Below, piece after piece: positions 11,892-25,578 of a stretch of DNA of 64,000 bases. Position numbers and translations under genes: made by a program. The notes below the pieces were generated by a model. It had not been told where the DNA came from and did no database searches. It saw nothing but the letters and a program-made list of their open reading frames with translations. The stretch is from Adineta ricciae (Eukaryota > Rotifera > Eurotatoria > Adinetida > Adinetidae): NCBI GenBank assembly GCA_905250025.1, contig CAJNOJ010000009.1:930001-994000 (forward strand). Direction: 5' to 3'. The stretch's first letter is position 1. Every line of letters starts with the position of its first letter.

Positions 11892-12432
11892 TGTACGTGA
11901 TTTCAACAGATTAATTTTTCGTGTGGTGAACTATGATACGATACACCAATACTTCCACTATTGGTTGTTATCATTTGACCAATGAGATTTGTATACGAAT
12001 CCTCCGAAGGAACATCAAATGGATAATAGAATGAAAATTTTGTAATTAAAACTATTGATTTTACTTAATTGTTCGGCTTTATTCTCGGATGGATATTTAT
12101 TTCGTGTCTGGAAAATAATTCTTTCGCGTCAATCTTCCTACATCACACGTTCGGCGATTGTATCTGTTTACGCTAATCAGATTTTTCTCTCTCGTCACTT
12201 TACTATCTGTGTGTGTAATTGTGTGTGTGCGAGTGCGCATTCTTTTTGTTGGTACAAAAAAGCTTAAAAAAAAAGAAAAAATCCTTTGTTAAATTTCACA
12301 ATTCCGTGAAGCCAAAAAAAGCGTAAAAAATCAACTTTTTTCCAAAAGAAAAAAACTTAACTACTCTATCTGTCTCATAACAATACAAAAAAGCCAACAA
12401 CAGCGCTCAAAAACAAAAAAGACACAAAAAAC
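11892..12432. promoter_or_regulatory. Divergent intergenic region between DOHH (-) and PABPC (+)
   Basis: About 540 bp separates the two start codons, so this block must hold both promoters and both 5' leaders. No TATA box was assigned with confidence. The PABPC-proximal third is strikingly A-rich (listed separately), while the DOHH side is mixed-sequence. A small ORF inside it has no support. Confidence 0.6.
12259..12432 (+). promoter_or_regulatory. A-rich PABPC 5' leader, putative PABP autoregulatory element
   Basis: Repeated runs of five to nine A residues precede the PABPC start codon, many on the coding strand. Vertebrate PABPC1 mRNA is known to carry an A-rich autoregulatory sequence in its 5' UTR that binds PABP and represses its own translation. 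Position and composition agree with that. The transcription start was not mapped, so membership of the mRNA is inferred. Confidence 0.6.
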
Positions 12433-14748
<2,316 letters not shown>

Positions 14749-15528
14749 AGAAAGCATCCACGTTATATTTTCGTTTGTCATCATATGCTTCTTGTCGTCA
14801 ATCAAAACAGATTTAATCAAACACATCCATATTTATTCATACATAGCTTGTCTCTTAATTTTGTTTTTTCATCTATTCGTGCGTTAAATTATTCAATGTA
14901 ACGCATCTACTACCTTTCCTTTTCTGTTAACTACTATTCATATTCGTTTTCGTTTTTCGTTTATTTCCATTCCTTATTACTTGTTGTTGTTATTCGGCGT
15001 CGACTATGCCGCGTTATTCAAACAAGACCATTACATTGTAAAACACGACAAAAAAATAGAAAAATCATTTGAAAACAAAAACAAAGAAAGAAATTTAATC
15101 AACTCTAATTTCGTTTCATCGCTAACTTATTGTTATTATTACTCTTTATAAATATTAGACAGTCGAATACGATTTATGTTTTGATAAGATTTTTTCATCG
15201 TTACGGAAAAATAGATCAAGCGTATCTATGTATGCGTGTTTGTGTCTGTATTTGAAAAGCTTAATTAAATAAAAACCTCCTCTTTGAAAACTCTAGACTG
15301 ATATTTGAATTCAAACGATAACAGTGCAACATTAGCCATGCAAGTAAATAATCCAAAATAGAAAGGGGACTACTTGTCAACCCTTCGATCGTATCTTATA
15401 CGAAACTCTTCACCATTATCAGGAGCTTTAAAACGATACTTATCGTTTAAACTGATAAGAAACAGTAGGCATCGATAATAATAAAAGGGCAAACGTCAGA
15501 AAACGAACCTTGTGTGTCGAAGTCAGAC
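14749..15528 (+). other. PABPC 3' UTR and 5' flank of the first hexosaminidase gene
   Basis: No gene is supported here. A T-rich 3' UTR follows the PABPC stop codon, and an AATAAA at 15268-15273 is a likely polyadenylation signal. The last ~200 bp hold the promoter and leader of the hexosaminidase gene that starts at 15529. Confidence 0.55.
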
Positions 15529-18217
15529 ATGAAACGTCTTATAGCTCTATTGGAAGTATATGCAATTCTGTTGAATTTCTGTGTGAATTGTGAGATCACA
15601 GTCATTGAAGTAAAATATCCATTAGAGGTAAGACAATTAGCAAGATACTGTCAGTTGTTCTTTATCAAGGACATATTCATTGATCAGCGCATTCTCTATT
15701 TTTAATATACGTATAACAGTAAACAATCAACTTTTCTCTGTCGTTTGGCTTTTACCACGCCTTTCAATAAAATCAATCTGCAAACTTTTATTTTCTTCTC
15801 TAACTATTTAAACAGGGTCAACGATCACCACCAAATGCAGTATGGCCACATCCACAACAAATCAATGCTTCTCTAGACCTACTCTATATTCGTCCACATG
15901 ACATAACGATTTTTTCCAACATAGAAACTTGTGATATCATCGCGAAAGCGATAGAACGTTACGATCCGCTGCTCTTTCCGCCTAAACTGACGATGCATGA
16001 GCCACCATCAAGCGCTGACAATATTCTACAGAGTGTGTCATTGAATATTCGCGACGGTGGACAATGTGAACAATATATTCAACCAACATCCAACGAAACA
16101 TGTACGCTCCTCTTCCATACATCTATCATACTTATATTCTCTCTTTCACTTCCTAGATACTCTCACCATCTCACAACAGATCGCCATCGTCGAATCCACC
16201 ACTATCTGGGGCCTTCTGCGAGGTCTCGAAACCTTCTCACAGCTCGTCTACATCAATAAAGACAACTATGTATGTTTACTCTCGCTACTCGCACATCCTC
16301 ACCCACACTAACACTCTCCTCCTCATCCTCACAGGTGGTGATCAACAGTACAGTGAACATTGTTGACAGTCCACGATTTCATCATCGTGGTATCATGCTG
16401 GATTCATCACGACACTTTCTACCAGTTCCAATCATCAAGAAGAATCTGGTAGGTGAGGGACATGAAATTGCGTTGAGTGACACTGATCGAATAGGATGTG
16501 ATGTCATATAACAAGCTAAATGTGTTTCACTGGCATCTGGTTGATGATCAATCGTTTCCATTCGAAAGTGAAGCATTTCCAGAGTTGTCTGCAAAGGTGA
16601 GAAATAGAGTTTGAGTTATTGTTTGTGTATGTTAGAGAAGTGATTGTTGTAGGGAGCATTTTCAGCAGATCATGTATACACACCATCGGATGTTGCTGAT
16701 GTGATCGAACACGCTCGACTACGAGGAATTCGTGTTATACCCGAAGTATGTTATGCGCATATCATTTGTTTGGGCTGATTCTTTTCTACATCAAAGATTG
16801 ACACACCCGGCCATACGTTTTCTTGGAGTAAATCAATGCACGAGTTGATCACTGTGTGCTGGGCAAACGGAAAACCCTATCAGGCTATATATGGAGTACA
16901 AGGCGAAATGGAAATCTTCAATCCGAGTGTACCGCGTGTCTATACAGTGATGGATACTCTATTGCGAGAAGTAAAGCGGAGATTTCCATCAAATTATATT
17001 CATCTAGGTAGGTGGTAGCGTTATCAAATTAAACTTGCGCATATTCAGATACATTTTTCGTTTGCGTCATTAGGTATGGACGAAGTTTACGATAAATGCT
17101 GGTAAGATGCTATCTAACTATAGAAGAATATCATATTAGTATAGAGGATTTCATTGAAGGCTTTCAAATCCTAATATCAGTCAATGGATGCAAGCTGTGA
17201 ACATCACAAACGCCAAAGGACTTCACACGTATTATGCTGAACGTATTTTAAATATCATGCGAAACATCAGTGCTGCGCCAATCGTTTGGCAAGATGTTTG
17301 GGACGAAAAAGTCGAGGTAAGATGCAACATGTGAAGTCCACACTTAGTTTCGAAATATCAATTTATTCAGTTACCACAAAATACAATAGTACAAGTGTGG
17401 AAAGATACCAGTGATAACAGCGAATTTGATACGTGGGCATCTTACTTGAATCAAGTGGCAGGTCAAGGGTACAATGTAATTCTGTCAAGTCCATGGTATC
17501 TCAATTACATCAGCTATGGCAAATATGATACAAATACATCTGTGATGAACTTAGAGTTCTTCAAATATTATGAAGTTGAACCATTGCGTGAATTTAACGG
17601 TAAATTCATTTCCTTCTTTCCGTATATGATTCACTTTTAAGCTTCATTTCACATGTGTATTTATAGGATCGGACGAAGCAAAAAAACGCATTCTTGGTGG
17701 CGAAGCGTGCATGTGGGGTGAATTTGTTGATGGCACGAATTTACTTTCCCGATTATGGCCGAAAGCCTCAGCTGTTGCTGAACGCCTATGGAGTGCTGCG
17801 AGTGTGAACAAATCCGAAGATGCACAATTTCGATTGGTAAGTAATCAGTTTGTATTCTTCTAAGCATTTTTGTTGAATTTTATAGGATGTGCATCGATGT
17901 CGTCTCTTACGGTCTGTAAGATATCTTTCACAACATTCTCATACTTTGACTTTATTAGACGTGGCATACCTGCTCAGCCGCTTCTTAATGGCTACTGTGG
18001 AAACTATGAATTAGGTATGGGAAGATCGATGATCAACTATCCTGCATTCAACTATGAAAACTCTAATTCAAATGACTCTACAACAACAGCCACAACAGCA
18101 ACGCTGCCACAGAGTTCGACCGATAGACCATCATCTGCATCTGGAGTATTTCACGACAGAATATATTACATACTGCACATAACTCTGTGTAGTATCTACG
18201 TATTCTTCACACATTAA
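15529..18217 (+). CDS. Beta-hexosaminidase, GH20 family, tandem copy A
   Basis: This enzyme cleaves terminal beta-linked GlcNAc/GalNAc from glycans in the lysosome, secreted fluid or cell surface. Thirteen exons (15529-15627, 15816-16101, 16157-16269, 16335-16448, 16495-16596, 16653-16745, 16797-17007, 17074-17101, 17160-17316, 17371-17599, 17667-17836, 17886-17911, 17959-18217) splice in phase to 628 residues. Seen in order: a hydrophobic signal peptide ([18 protein letters not shown]), a GH20 N-terminal domain, then the catalytic barrel with [50 protein letters not shown], the catalytic Asp-Glu in [14 protein letters not shown], and [10 protein letters not shown]. The motif has Met where many family members have Gly (HLGGDE). 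The C-terminus is Ser/Thr-rich then hydrophobic ([16 protein letters not shown]), suggesting a GPI signal or membrane tail. The exon 12 donor (GTCTGT) is weak. Copy B lies directly downstream. Confidence 0.92.
15981..16738 (+). repeat. Gene-conversion/duplication tract, copy A
   Basis: These 758 bp match 19283-20040 with two mismatches that I found by eye (16084 C/A and 16110 C/T), no gaps, and a constant offset of 3302. The tract covers parts of exons 2-6 and the four introns between them. Sequence just outside is far more diverged, with exons about 80% identical by eye and introns not alignable. Confidence 0.9.
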
Positions 18218-18935
18218 ACCTTCAATTCGGAAACTATTGAAAGAATCTTTCATTTGAAAGCATTTTTCGTTTTTACAAATGGCTAATATCGAGGTATATC
18301 CTTTTAGAGAGTATGATTAATCTTTTGCGACAATATGAATTCTTTCTAAGACATTCGATGATAATAAAAAATTGCATATCGCACTTTCTCTCCCTCTCTC
18401 ACTCAGTCACAACAATCATACATATAAACCATAAAAAGAATCTGGATATTTTATGATCTGTAAGAATCTAATAAAAGTTATTTTTATGCCGATGAATTTT
18501 AAGTGTCTTAATTGTTCTACTCTATAAAAAATATGACACAAATCGATGATGAATGATCGTCAAGTTTTACCTGAAAATCAAACCTTGTGTAAAAATAACG
18601 CAAATAGATAGCACCTTTTCAGCTGTGTCTGTGCTAATCTCAAATGAAAGCAAAGATCATCGTATGTTGATTCAAGATTAATATGCCTACACCTCGTTTT
18701 TCTTCTCAAGTCTTTGTACGCACTTTATTGAAAATACAGAATATATGATAAAATATGCATATCGACATAGAAAAAACTTTTTCTCAAGAGCTAGATCAAT
18801 CTCTTGAAGGTATAATTATTTTATAGACTGCTAATCGGTTATAAGTGAGTGAGAATAAAAAGATATGTCACTTCGTGTGATATAATTGCCAACAGTTTGA
18901 AAACTGTTTTTCACAAAGATATATTACTTTGATAG
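18218..18935. other. Intergenic spacer between the two hexosaminidase genes
   Basis: No gene is seen. An AATAAA at about 18363-18368 is a likely polyadenylation signal of copy A. The rest is AT-rich and not recognisably similar to the region upstream of copy A, so the two genes probably have different promoters. Confidence 0.5.
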
Positions 18936-21506
18936 ATGTTGAGACTTGCCTTTTTCTCGAGCTCTCTCCTGTTCTACTTTGTCACCTACATCTCAAGTGA
19001 AATCGAATTTATTGCTGTACGATATCCATTGCAGGTAATTAAGTTCAGTTCATAGTTTGACCACCCCTTTTAACAATCACCAGAGAGGTCCTTCGAATTA
19101 TTTCATATCACCTTTAGGGACAACGATCACCACCAAATGCAGTATGGCCACATCCACAACAAATCAATGCTTCTCTGGATCTACTCTATATTCGTCCAAA
19201 TAAACTGACAGTCAATTCCAATATTCGAAATTGTGACATAATTTCAAATGCAACTCAGCGCTACAACAAACTTTTCTTTCCACCTAAACTGACGATGCAT
19301 GAGCCACCATCAAGCGCTGACAATATTCTACAGAGTGTGTCATTGAATATTCGCGACGGTGGACAATGTGAACAATATATTCAACAAACATCCAACGAAA
19401 CATGTACGCTCTTCTTCCATACATCTATCATACTTATATTCTCTCTTTCACTTCCTAGATACTCTCACCATCTCACAACAGATCGCCATCGTCGAATCCA
19501 CCACTATCTGGGGCCTTCTGCGAGGTCTCGAAACCTTCTCACAGCTCGTCTACATCAATAAAGACAACTATGTATGTTTACTCTCGCTACTCGCACATCC
19601 TCACCCACACTAACACTCTCCTCCTCATCCTCACAGGTGGTGATCAACAGTACAGTGAACATTGTTGACAGTCCACGATTTCATCATCGTGGTATCATGC
19701 TGGATTCATCACGACACTTTCTACCAGTTCCAATCATCAAGAAGAATCTGGTAGGTGAGGGACATGAAATTGCGTTGAGTGACACTGATCGAATAGGATG
19801 TGATGTCATATAACAAGCTAAATGTGTTTCACTGGCATCTGGTTGATGATCAATCGTTTCCATTCGAAAGTGAAGCATTTCCAGAGTTGTCTGCAAAGGT
19901 GAGAAATAGAGTTTGAGTTATTGTTTGTGTATGTTAGAGAAGTGATTGTTGTAGGGAGCATTTTCAGCAGATCATGTATACACACCATCGGATGTTGCTG
20001 ATGTGATCGAACACGCTCGACTACGAGGAATTCGTGTTATTCCAGAGGTTCGTTCATTGGAAAGCTTTAGTCATCGAGGAATCATTTTCTAAAATAAATA
20101 GATTGATACGCCTGGCCATACGCATTCGTGGAGTAAATCAATGCCTGAGTTGCTGACAGTGTGTTGGGCAAACGGGCGGCCTAATCAAGCTGTATATGGA
20201 GTGCAAGGTGAAATGGAAATCTTCAATCCAAGTGAACCGCGTGTTTATACAGTAATGGAAAGGTTACTGCGAGAAGTGAAAGAAAAATTTCCATCGAATT
20301 ATATTCACCTAGGTATAAGACTAAATTTGTTTGGAATAGCAGAGTCATTTCTTCCTGTGTGTCATTTAATTCTAGGAATGGATGAAGTCTACGATAAATG
20401 CTGGTTAGTTTTCGTATTCTATGGGTTGAAGCGCAGTAAAACATGTAATTGTTTTGATTTTTCAGGTCATCAAACCCTAATGTTAGTGCATGGATGCAAG
20501 CTGTCAACATCACGAGCACCAAAGGTCTTCATGCTTACTATGCAGATCGTGTACTGAACATAATGCGTAATATTGATTCGATACCAATTGTTTGGCAAGA
20601 TGTCTGGGATGAACAAGTGGAAGTAGGATTGTTTTCGATCGAGTTCTAACTGTATTGAGACATCATGTCTATTTGACATAGTTACCAACTGGTACTATCA
20701 TTCAAGTATGGAAAGGAGGAGCTGACAATTCATGGGCGTCGTATTTGAATAATGCTGCTAAACAGGGATACAATGTTATCCTTTCAACTCCTTGGTATTT
20801 AAATTATATAAGTTACGGCAAATATAATACGAATACATCTGTGATGAATTTGGAATTTTTTAAATATTATGAAATCGAACCGTTGATGAAATTTACAGGT
20901 TTGATTGAGAAATGCAGAGAACTTGTTTTTTAATTGAATGCCTTGCTTTACAGGTACTGAAGAAGAGAAAAAACGTATTCTTGGCGGTGAGGCATGTATA
21001 TGGGGTGAATTCATCGATTCTACTAATGTTTTAACAACCCTATGGCCTCGAGCATCAGCTGTCGCTGAACGATTGTGGAGCGCTGCGACTTTGAACAATT
21101 CTGAAGATGCGCAATTCCGATTGGTAAGGATAGCATATCTGACGAACATCGCCATAAAATTCTATTTATTTTCGATTTCAGGATGTGCATCGATGCCGCC
21201 TATTGAGGTGCGTTTACTAATTGCACTCTTATGTAATTTTTTTTATTTTGTAGACGAGGAATACCAGCTCAACCGATTCTGAATGGTTATTGTGGAAATT
21301 ATGAATTAGGTATGGCCAAATCGATGATCAATGATCCAGTATTCAATTATGATGAATCGGTTTGGGTCGACGTGATCATAACGACGGCACAACCAAGTTC
21401 AACCAAATCAACTACACCCAATATTGCGTCACCAATACATACATTTACATCTGTCGGTTTATTTGTAATAACAGAACTGCTTTTCTTGACTATCATCTTT
21501 TCATAA
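18936..21506 (+). CDS. Beta-hexosaminidase, GH20 family, tandem copy B
   Basis: This is a paralogue of the gene starting at 15529, with the same exon plan. Exon 1 is 18936-19034, the same 99 bp length, and encodes a signal peptide ([17 protein letters not shown]). Exon 2 starts at 19118. The same family motifs are present: [45 protein letters not shown], catalytic [24 protein letters not shown] and [10 protein letters not shown]. The last exon ends [20 protein letters not shown], then a Thr/Ser-rich stretch and a strongly hydrophobic end ([17 protein letters not shown]), which again suggests GPI attachment or membrane anchoring. Exons outside the shared 758 bp tract are clearly diverged from copy A, so this is an established duplicate and not an assembly artefact. 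An AATAAA lies 49-54 bp after the stop (21555-21560). Activity and substrate are inferred from family. Confidence 0.92.
19283..20040 (+). repeat. Gene-conversion/duplication tract, copy B
   Basis: This is the partner of 15981-16738 at a constant offset of 3302 bp, nearly identical through exons and introns. A second, shorter similar patch exists just upstream (19118-19198 against 15816-15896, three mismatches in 81 bp). A diverged stretch of about 84 bp separates the two patches. Confidence 0.9.
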
Positions 21507-21803
21507 CAATTCATATCTTGATTTTTAATGATGATGCTTTGAAAAGTTTGAGTGAATAAAAACTTGGTACATGCTATATTCTTTTCTCTTCTCTCTCGTA
21601 TATGTATAAAAACATTCATTTGTTATGATGTGAAGGACATTACGCTTGTTCGTAATCTGATATTTGCAATAAATAGATACCAGAGAAACAAAAAATTGTC
21701 TGCGAAACCAGTAAAACGAGTAGAGATACCATGGAGTGGGTGTAGTGAGGACGACTCTCAACATCATCTGTTCGAAAATTAGTATTTTGTCTGTAGCGCA
21801 AGG

Positions 21804-23259
21804 ATGCAGGAAAGACGACAACAATTGAAAATTCCACCAGCTTGGCAGCCCGACGAATGGATTTGCCATCATTCAGGAAGTCGACAATCGACAAGAATGG
21901 ACAATTATTTCGTCTATCAACAATCGAAAAATAGATCAGCAACTAGTTATAGAACTTTAGAAAGATCACCAACTCCTAAACGCATCAGCACAGCCAAACT
22001 GCGACGACGTAAGTATATTCAGTTCACGGGTATCTTTGAAAGTGAACACCGTTCTTCTTTGATTACACATAGAAATCGAGAATTTAAGTCTGAAAAGTGC
22101 CGAATATCGTCAATCTGCTCGTCAATCGAAAGTCAAACGGTTACGTGATACTATTAGTCCAGTATCCTATAAAAGTTTTTATTCCTATGCTCTTCATCGT
22201 CATCTTCCCACCCCACCTATTCACATTCCCAAAATGTCAAAACAGTCTTTAAAACGATGGCTCGACGCTCGAGATGCATATCTTGGTCATAATTATCCGT
22301 ATATTCAAGAAGGTCTCCGCCGCCATCGACGACTACGACGTCGAAAGGCGCGCAAAGAAATGAACATGATGATCGATTATGACGAAACTGTAACAATCTT
22401 ATCCATGGAATCGGACCGGTTTACTTTACCCGAACTAACATCTAGCAGTAGCCAACGTCGATTGAGTCGAAAAGAGAGCTTTACGAGACGTCTCAGTCGA
22501 TCCGAAACAAATCTGCGTCGCTCAGGCAGTCTGCTGCAGCGTATTAAATCATTTGTTCGATCACCAGTCGCTTCTTTAAATCGTCTTCCATGTCGGAAAC
22601 GAGCAAGAAAGAAAACAGTGATCATCTGGGACAATTTTGATGATAAATGCATTGGAACAGAAATTAGCGAACGAACCACTTCTCGTACGAACATCAAACG
22701 TTCCGATCAAGGTGTACAAGCTAATCTACCTCGTCCTCGAATAGAATTACATCATGAATTTGACACTAGCATGGTTGTCGGCGAGAAAAGACAACGAATA
22801 CGATCTGTTCGAAAAGACGTTGAATATTATGATAAAGCAACAGAGACAGATTTCATTGAGAATTTTGTCACTGTCCAGAGAGAAAAAAGAGGAGAAGAAG
22901 AAGAAAAAGAAGTCAATGCTCGCAGGAATGATAAGGCCACTCGTAGTGACGCAGAAAAAGAAAACATAAACCCATCTACCAGCGAACAATACAACGTTGA
23001 ACAATATCAATCCGGCGACAACGACGACGACAAACATCATTTGCCATCGATGTCTACTTCTGATCGGCAACGAAACAAAAAAACAAACGAAGCAATCAAA
23101 TCATCACGATTTACGAATGCAGGTAACCGAATTGTTCCGTTAACAGATCTATTTCAATCATCAGCAATCAATGAAAATGATAAACAAAACGAATCGAGAT
23201 CGGCAATTGTTACACCAACAGAATCGAATACTTCCGTTCATGAACAATTGTACAAGTAA
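21804..23259 (+). CDS. Basic, disordered protein of unknown function, two exons
   Basis: I do not recognise this gene. Exons 21804-22008 and 22073-23259 join in phase to 463 residues, starting MQERRQQLKIPPAWQPDEW. There is no signal peptide or membrane segment. The protein is very rich in Arg, Lys, Ser and Glu. An Arg-rich run (RRHRRLRRRKARKEMN) and a Ser/Arg stretch (QRRLSRKESFTRRLSR) are possible nuclear localisation or phosphorylation regions. The second half is acidic and Asp/Asn-rich (YQSGDNDDDKHH), ending LYK. Long uninterrupted coding and a clean intron support a real gene. A cytoskeletal or nuclear scaffold role would be a guess. Confidence 0.75.
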
Positions 23260-23617
23260 GGAAAGAAGAAATTACAAATTGCTTACATAATTAAAACTAC
23301 CACCTTTTGTTTCGGCCGACGAGAAAATGTTATATACATTACTTAACTGAGTCAATATACACTTTTTCTTCTCTTCAAAGATGAACTTATTTATGCCTTA
23401 GCGCAGACATATATGAGATGAGATGAGAAGAGAAGGGAAGAGAAAGCGTTGTCTTGGTATCGAACTAAACAGTTATACAGAGACAATTGAAAGCACATAC
23501 ATGTATATAAGAGAAAGGAAAGAACGAACGCACGAAACAACTCATTGCGTTAGTTGAACCGACAACTAAAGTGATATTTGAAGGGTATCCTTAAAATTTG
23601 TCATGCAGCTCGTCTAA
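23260..23617. other. Intergenic region upstream of the EB/chitin-binding gene
   Basis: About 360 bp without a gene. It has a purine-rich stretch around 23415-23445 (repeats of GAGATGAGA type), then mixed sequence up to the ATG at 23618. It presumably holds a 3' UTR and a promoter. Confidence 0.5.
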
Positions 23618-25271
23618 ATGACTGATCATGATTTGTCAATATCACCATCTGTACCAACATTAGCGGAAACTAAATCCAATTATTATAGACTACGGACTCG
23701 TTTCAATCGGCTGTCCAAAGAACGACGATTGCTCACTTGTCTGCTCATTCTATTCGCGATTGTCATGTGTGGTCTACTGATTGGAATTTTCATTCTATCC
23801 TGGATATATCAAGGTAGGTTTTCTTCGTGAGTTTCTTTGTCGGCAAAGAAAGAATGGAATAATCAAAATAATATCATATCTGTACATACCAAATACTCAT
23901 TCTTAGGACGAACTTCGATAATCTATCGAGAAGTTAATACTACTACTACTACTGCTACTAATGTTGGTGTCAGCGTTGTTGAAGGTAAAACGAGAGCCAT
24001 TCAGTTGCCTTGTTTCATCACGTTTCATTGATCAAAACTTTACACACACACATTTCTTTTCTACCTATATTCCTCACTTGAATTATATAGTTCTACCGCG
24101 ACATGAACGATACACATTAATCGCACTTAACAATAATAGCAGTCTATCGACAAGTGCTATTCGTACAATATCATCGACTACAACTACAGAAAAACAACGT
24201 ATGAGCATCTTAGTCTAAAACACTTATGACGCCTCTCTTTATTGCATCATTTTGTCCTTTGCATCCGATAGAGCGTGTTGTATTTCATGTTGCACTTCAT
24301 GAATCCTCATAAAACTCTAGTAAAAACAAAGTTTTTCTAAAAATTTTAGTAGCTCGTTATGGTGAATCGTGCGACAATGATAGCGATTGTGAGAATCCGT
24401 TTATTTGCTTCAAAAAAGGATCGTCAACACCGGGCATGTGTCGATGTCCTTTAAAGTATGATTTTATCAAGGGTCGGTGTGGTAAGTACGAACGACATAT
24501 ATGCAAATCAAGAACGATTTTAATTTTTAAATTTGTTTTACTTAAGTTGGTGATCTCAATGCATTGTGTACAAAAGATATCGATTGTCAACGATTTATGC
24601 TCTGTATGGGTATGAAGGATGGAACACGGCAATGTCAATGTCAAACACAATTCCAATATGATAACGAACGACGACGATGTCGTACGTAGATCCATCGATT
24701 GCGAATGAAATAGTATTCAAATAATGATCGTATTTCCTAGGTGGTGACTATGAAGCTCCATGTGAAAGCAGTGTGGATTGTCGAACAAATCTTATTTGTA
24801 ATAAAACTGCAACATCGGCATTTTGTTCATGTGAATCTCATTATCACTACTATCCAAGCGGAAAGAAATGTCGCGGTAACCCAGGTGCTGTATGCGATCG
24901 ATTAACAGCTGAGTGTGTTGATAATGCTGAATGTCGTGATGGTGCATGCGAATGTTCGAATCAATTCGTACCGGATGAAAACAAAGTGTGCGGTAAGTAA
25001 ATACGTATGGAGCAGCCAATTCGTATTTTTCTACTAAATTTAGTCGATCCATGTCCAACAAAACTCACAAGTCAAGCACGCATTCGTTATCCAGGCAATT
25101 GCCGACGTTTTATTGACTGTCAACAAAAGTAAAATTCTCTCCAATTACTAATGTGCATCTATAAAATATCGCTTTTCGTTTAGATCCAAAACAGAATGTC
25201 CGGAAATGACCATATTCAATTTACGTACCCAACTCTGTGACTATCCGAAAAATGTCTTTGATTGTCGATAG
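23618..25271 (+). CDS. Type II membrane protein with EB-type Cys repeats and C-terminal chitin-binding module
   Basis: I know no named orthologue. Exon 1 (23618-23813) encodes a short cytoplasmic Tyr/Arg-rich segment and one membrane helix (LLTCLLILFAIVMCGLLIGIFILSW), with no cleavable signal, so a type II topology is likely. Two Thr/Ser-rich stalk exons follow (VNTTTTTATN and RTISSTTTTEKQR). The ectodomain then has Cys-rich repeats of the EB type (GESCDNDSDCENPFICF, ALCTKDIDCQRFMLCM, APCESSVDCRTNLICN and AVCDRLTAECVDNAECRDG), each on its own exon or near it. The last two exons give a peritrophin-A/CBM14 pattern, with Cys spacing 15, 5, 7, 12 and 8 residues (VDPC..NCRRFIDC..ECPEMTIF..LCDYP..DCR). 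A cell-surface protein that grips chitin or glycans of a cuticle or jaw is inferred. The stop is TAG at 25269-25271. Confidence 0.82.
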
Positions 25272-25578
25272 AAATATTCTTTTTAAGAATCTAGTATTAT
25301 TATTATTATTTGTGTTTTTTTTTTGTATGACAAATGAATTTATCTATAGAGTGTCATTGTAATGTTCTTCTATCCTCAAAATAAAAACCAAATTATTGTA
25401 TAGTTTTTCACTGGAACATAACATAAAATTGAATTGTGCGCGAATGACGCCATCTATCCGGAGAAGTAAAGAATACGTACACTCATTAACCAATCACGAA
25501 ATAAATTTTTCTACAGTACATTTTTTCGTCTGATCTTTTCATTTTTGCTTGAAATAATCGCTATTCAACAGCTTTCAG
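25272..25578. other. Intergenic region before MPP10
   Basis: About 300 bp without coding evidence. It includes a T-rich stretch after the upstream gene and a possible AATAAA-like AAATAAAA near 25378-25386. The segment ending at 25578 resembles an acceptor (CTTTCAG), so a non-coding 5' exon of the MPP10 gene may exist here. Confidence 0.45.

Noticed and set aside
16382..16594. Minus-strand ORF repeated in both hexosaminidase copies (also at 19684-19896)
   Set aside because: Its duplication simply follows from the conversion tract. It is antisense to catalytic-domain exons of GH20.
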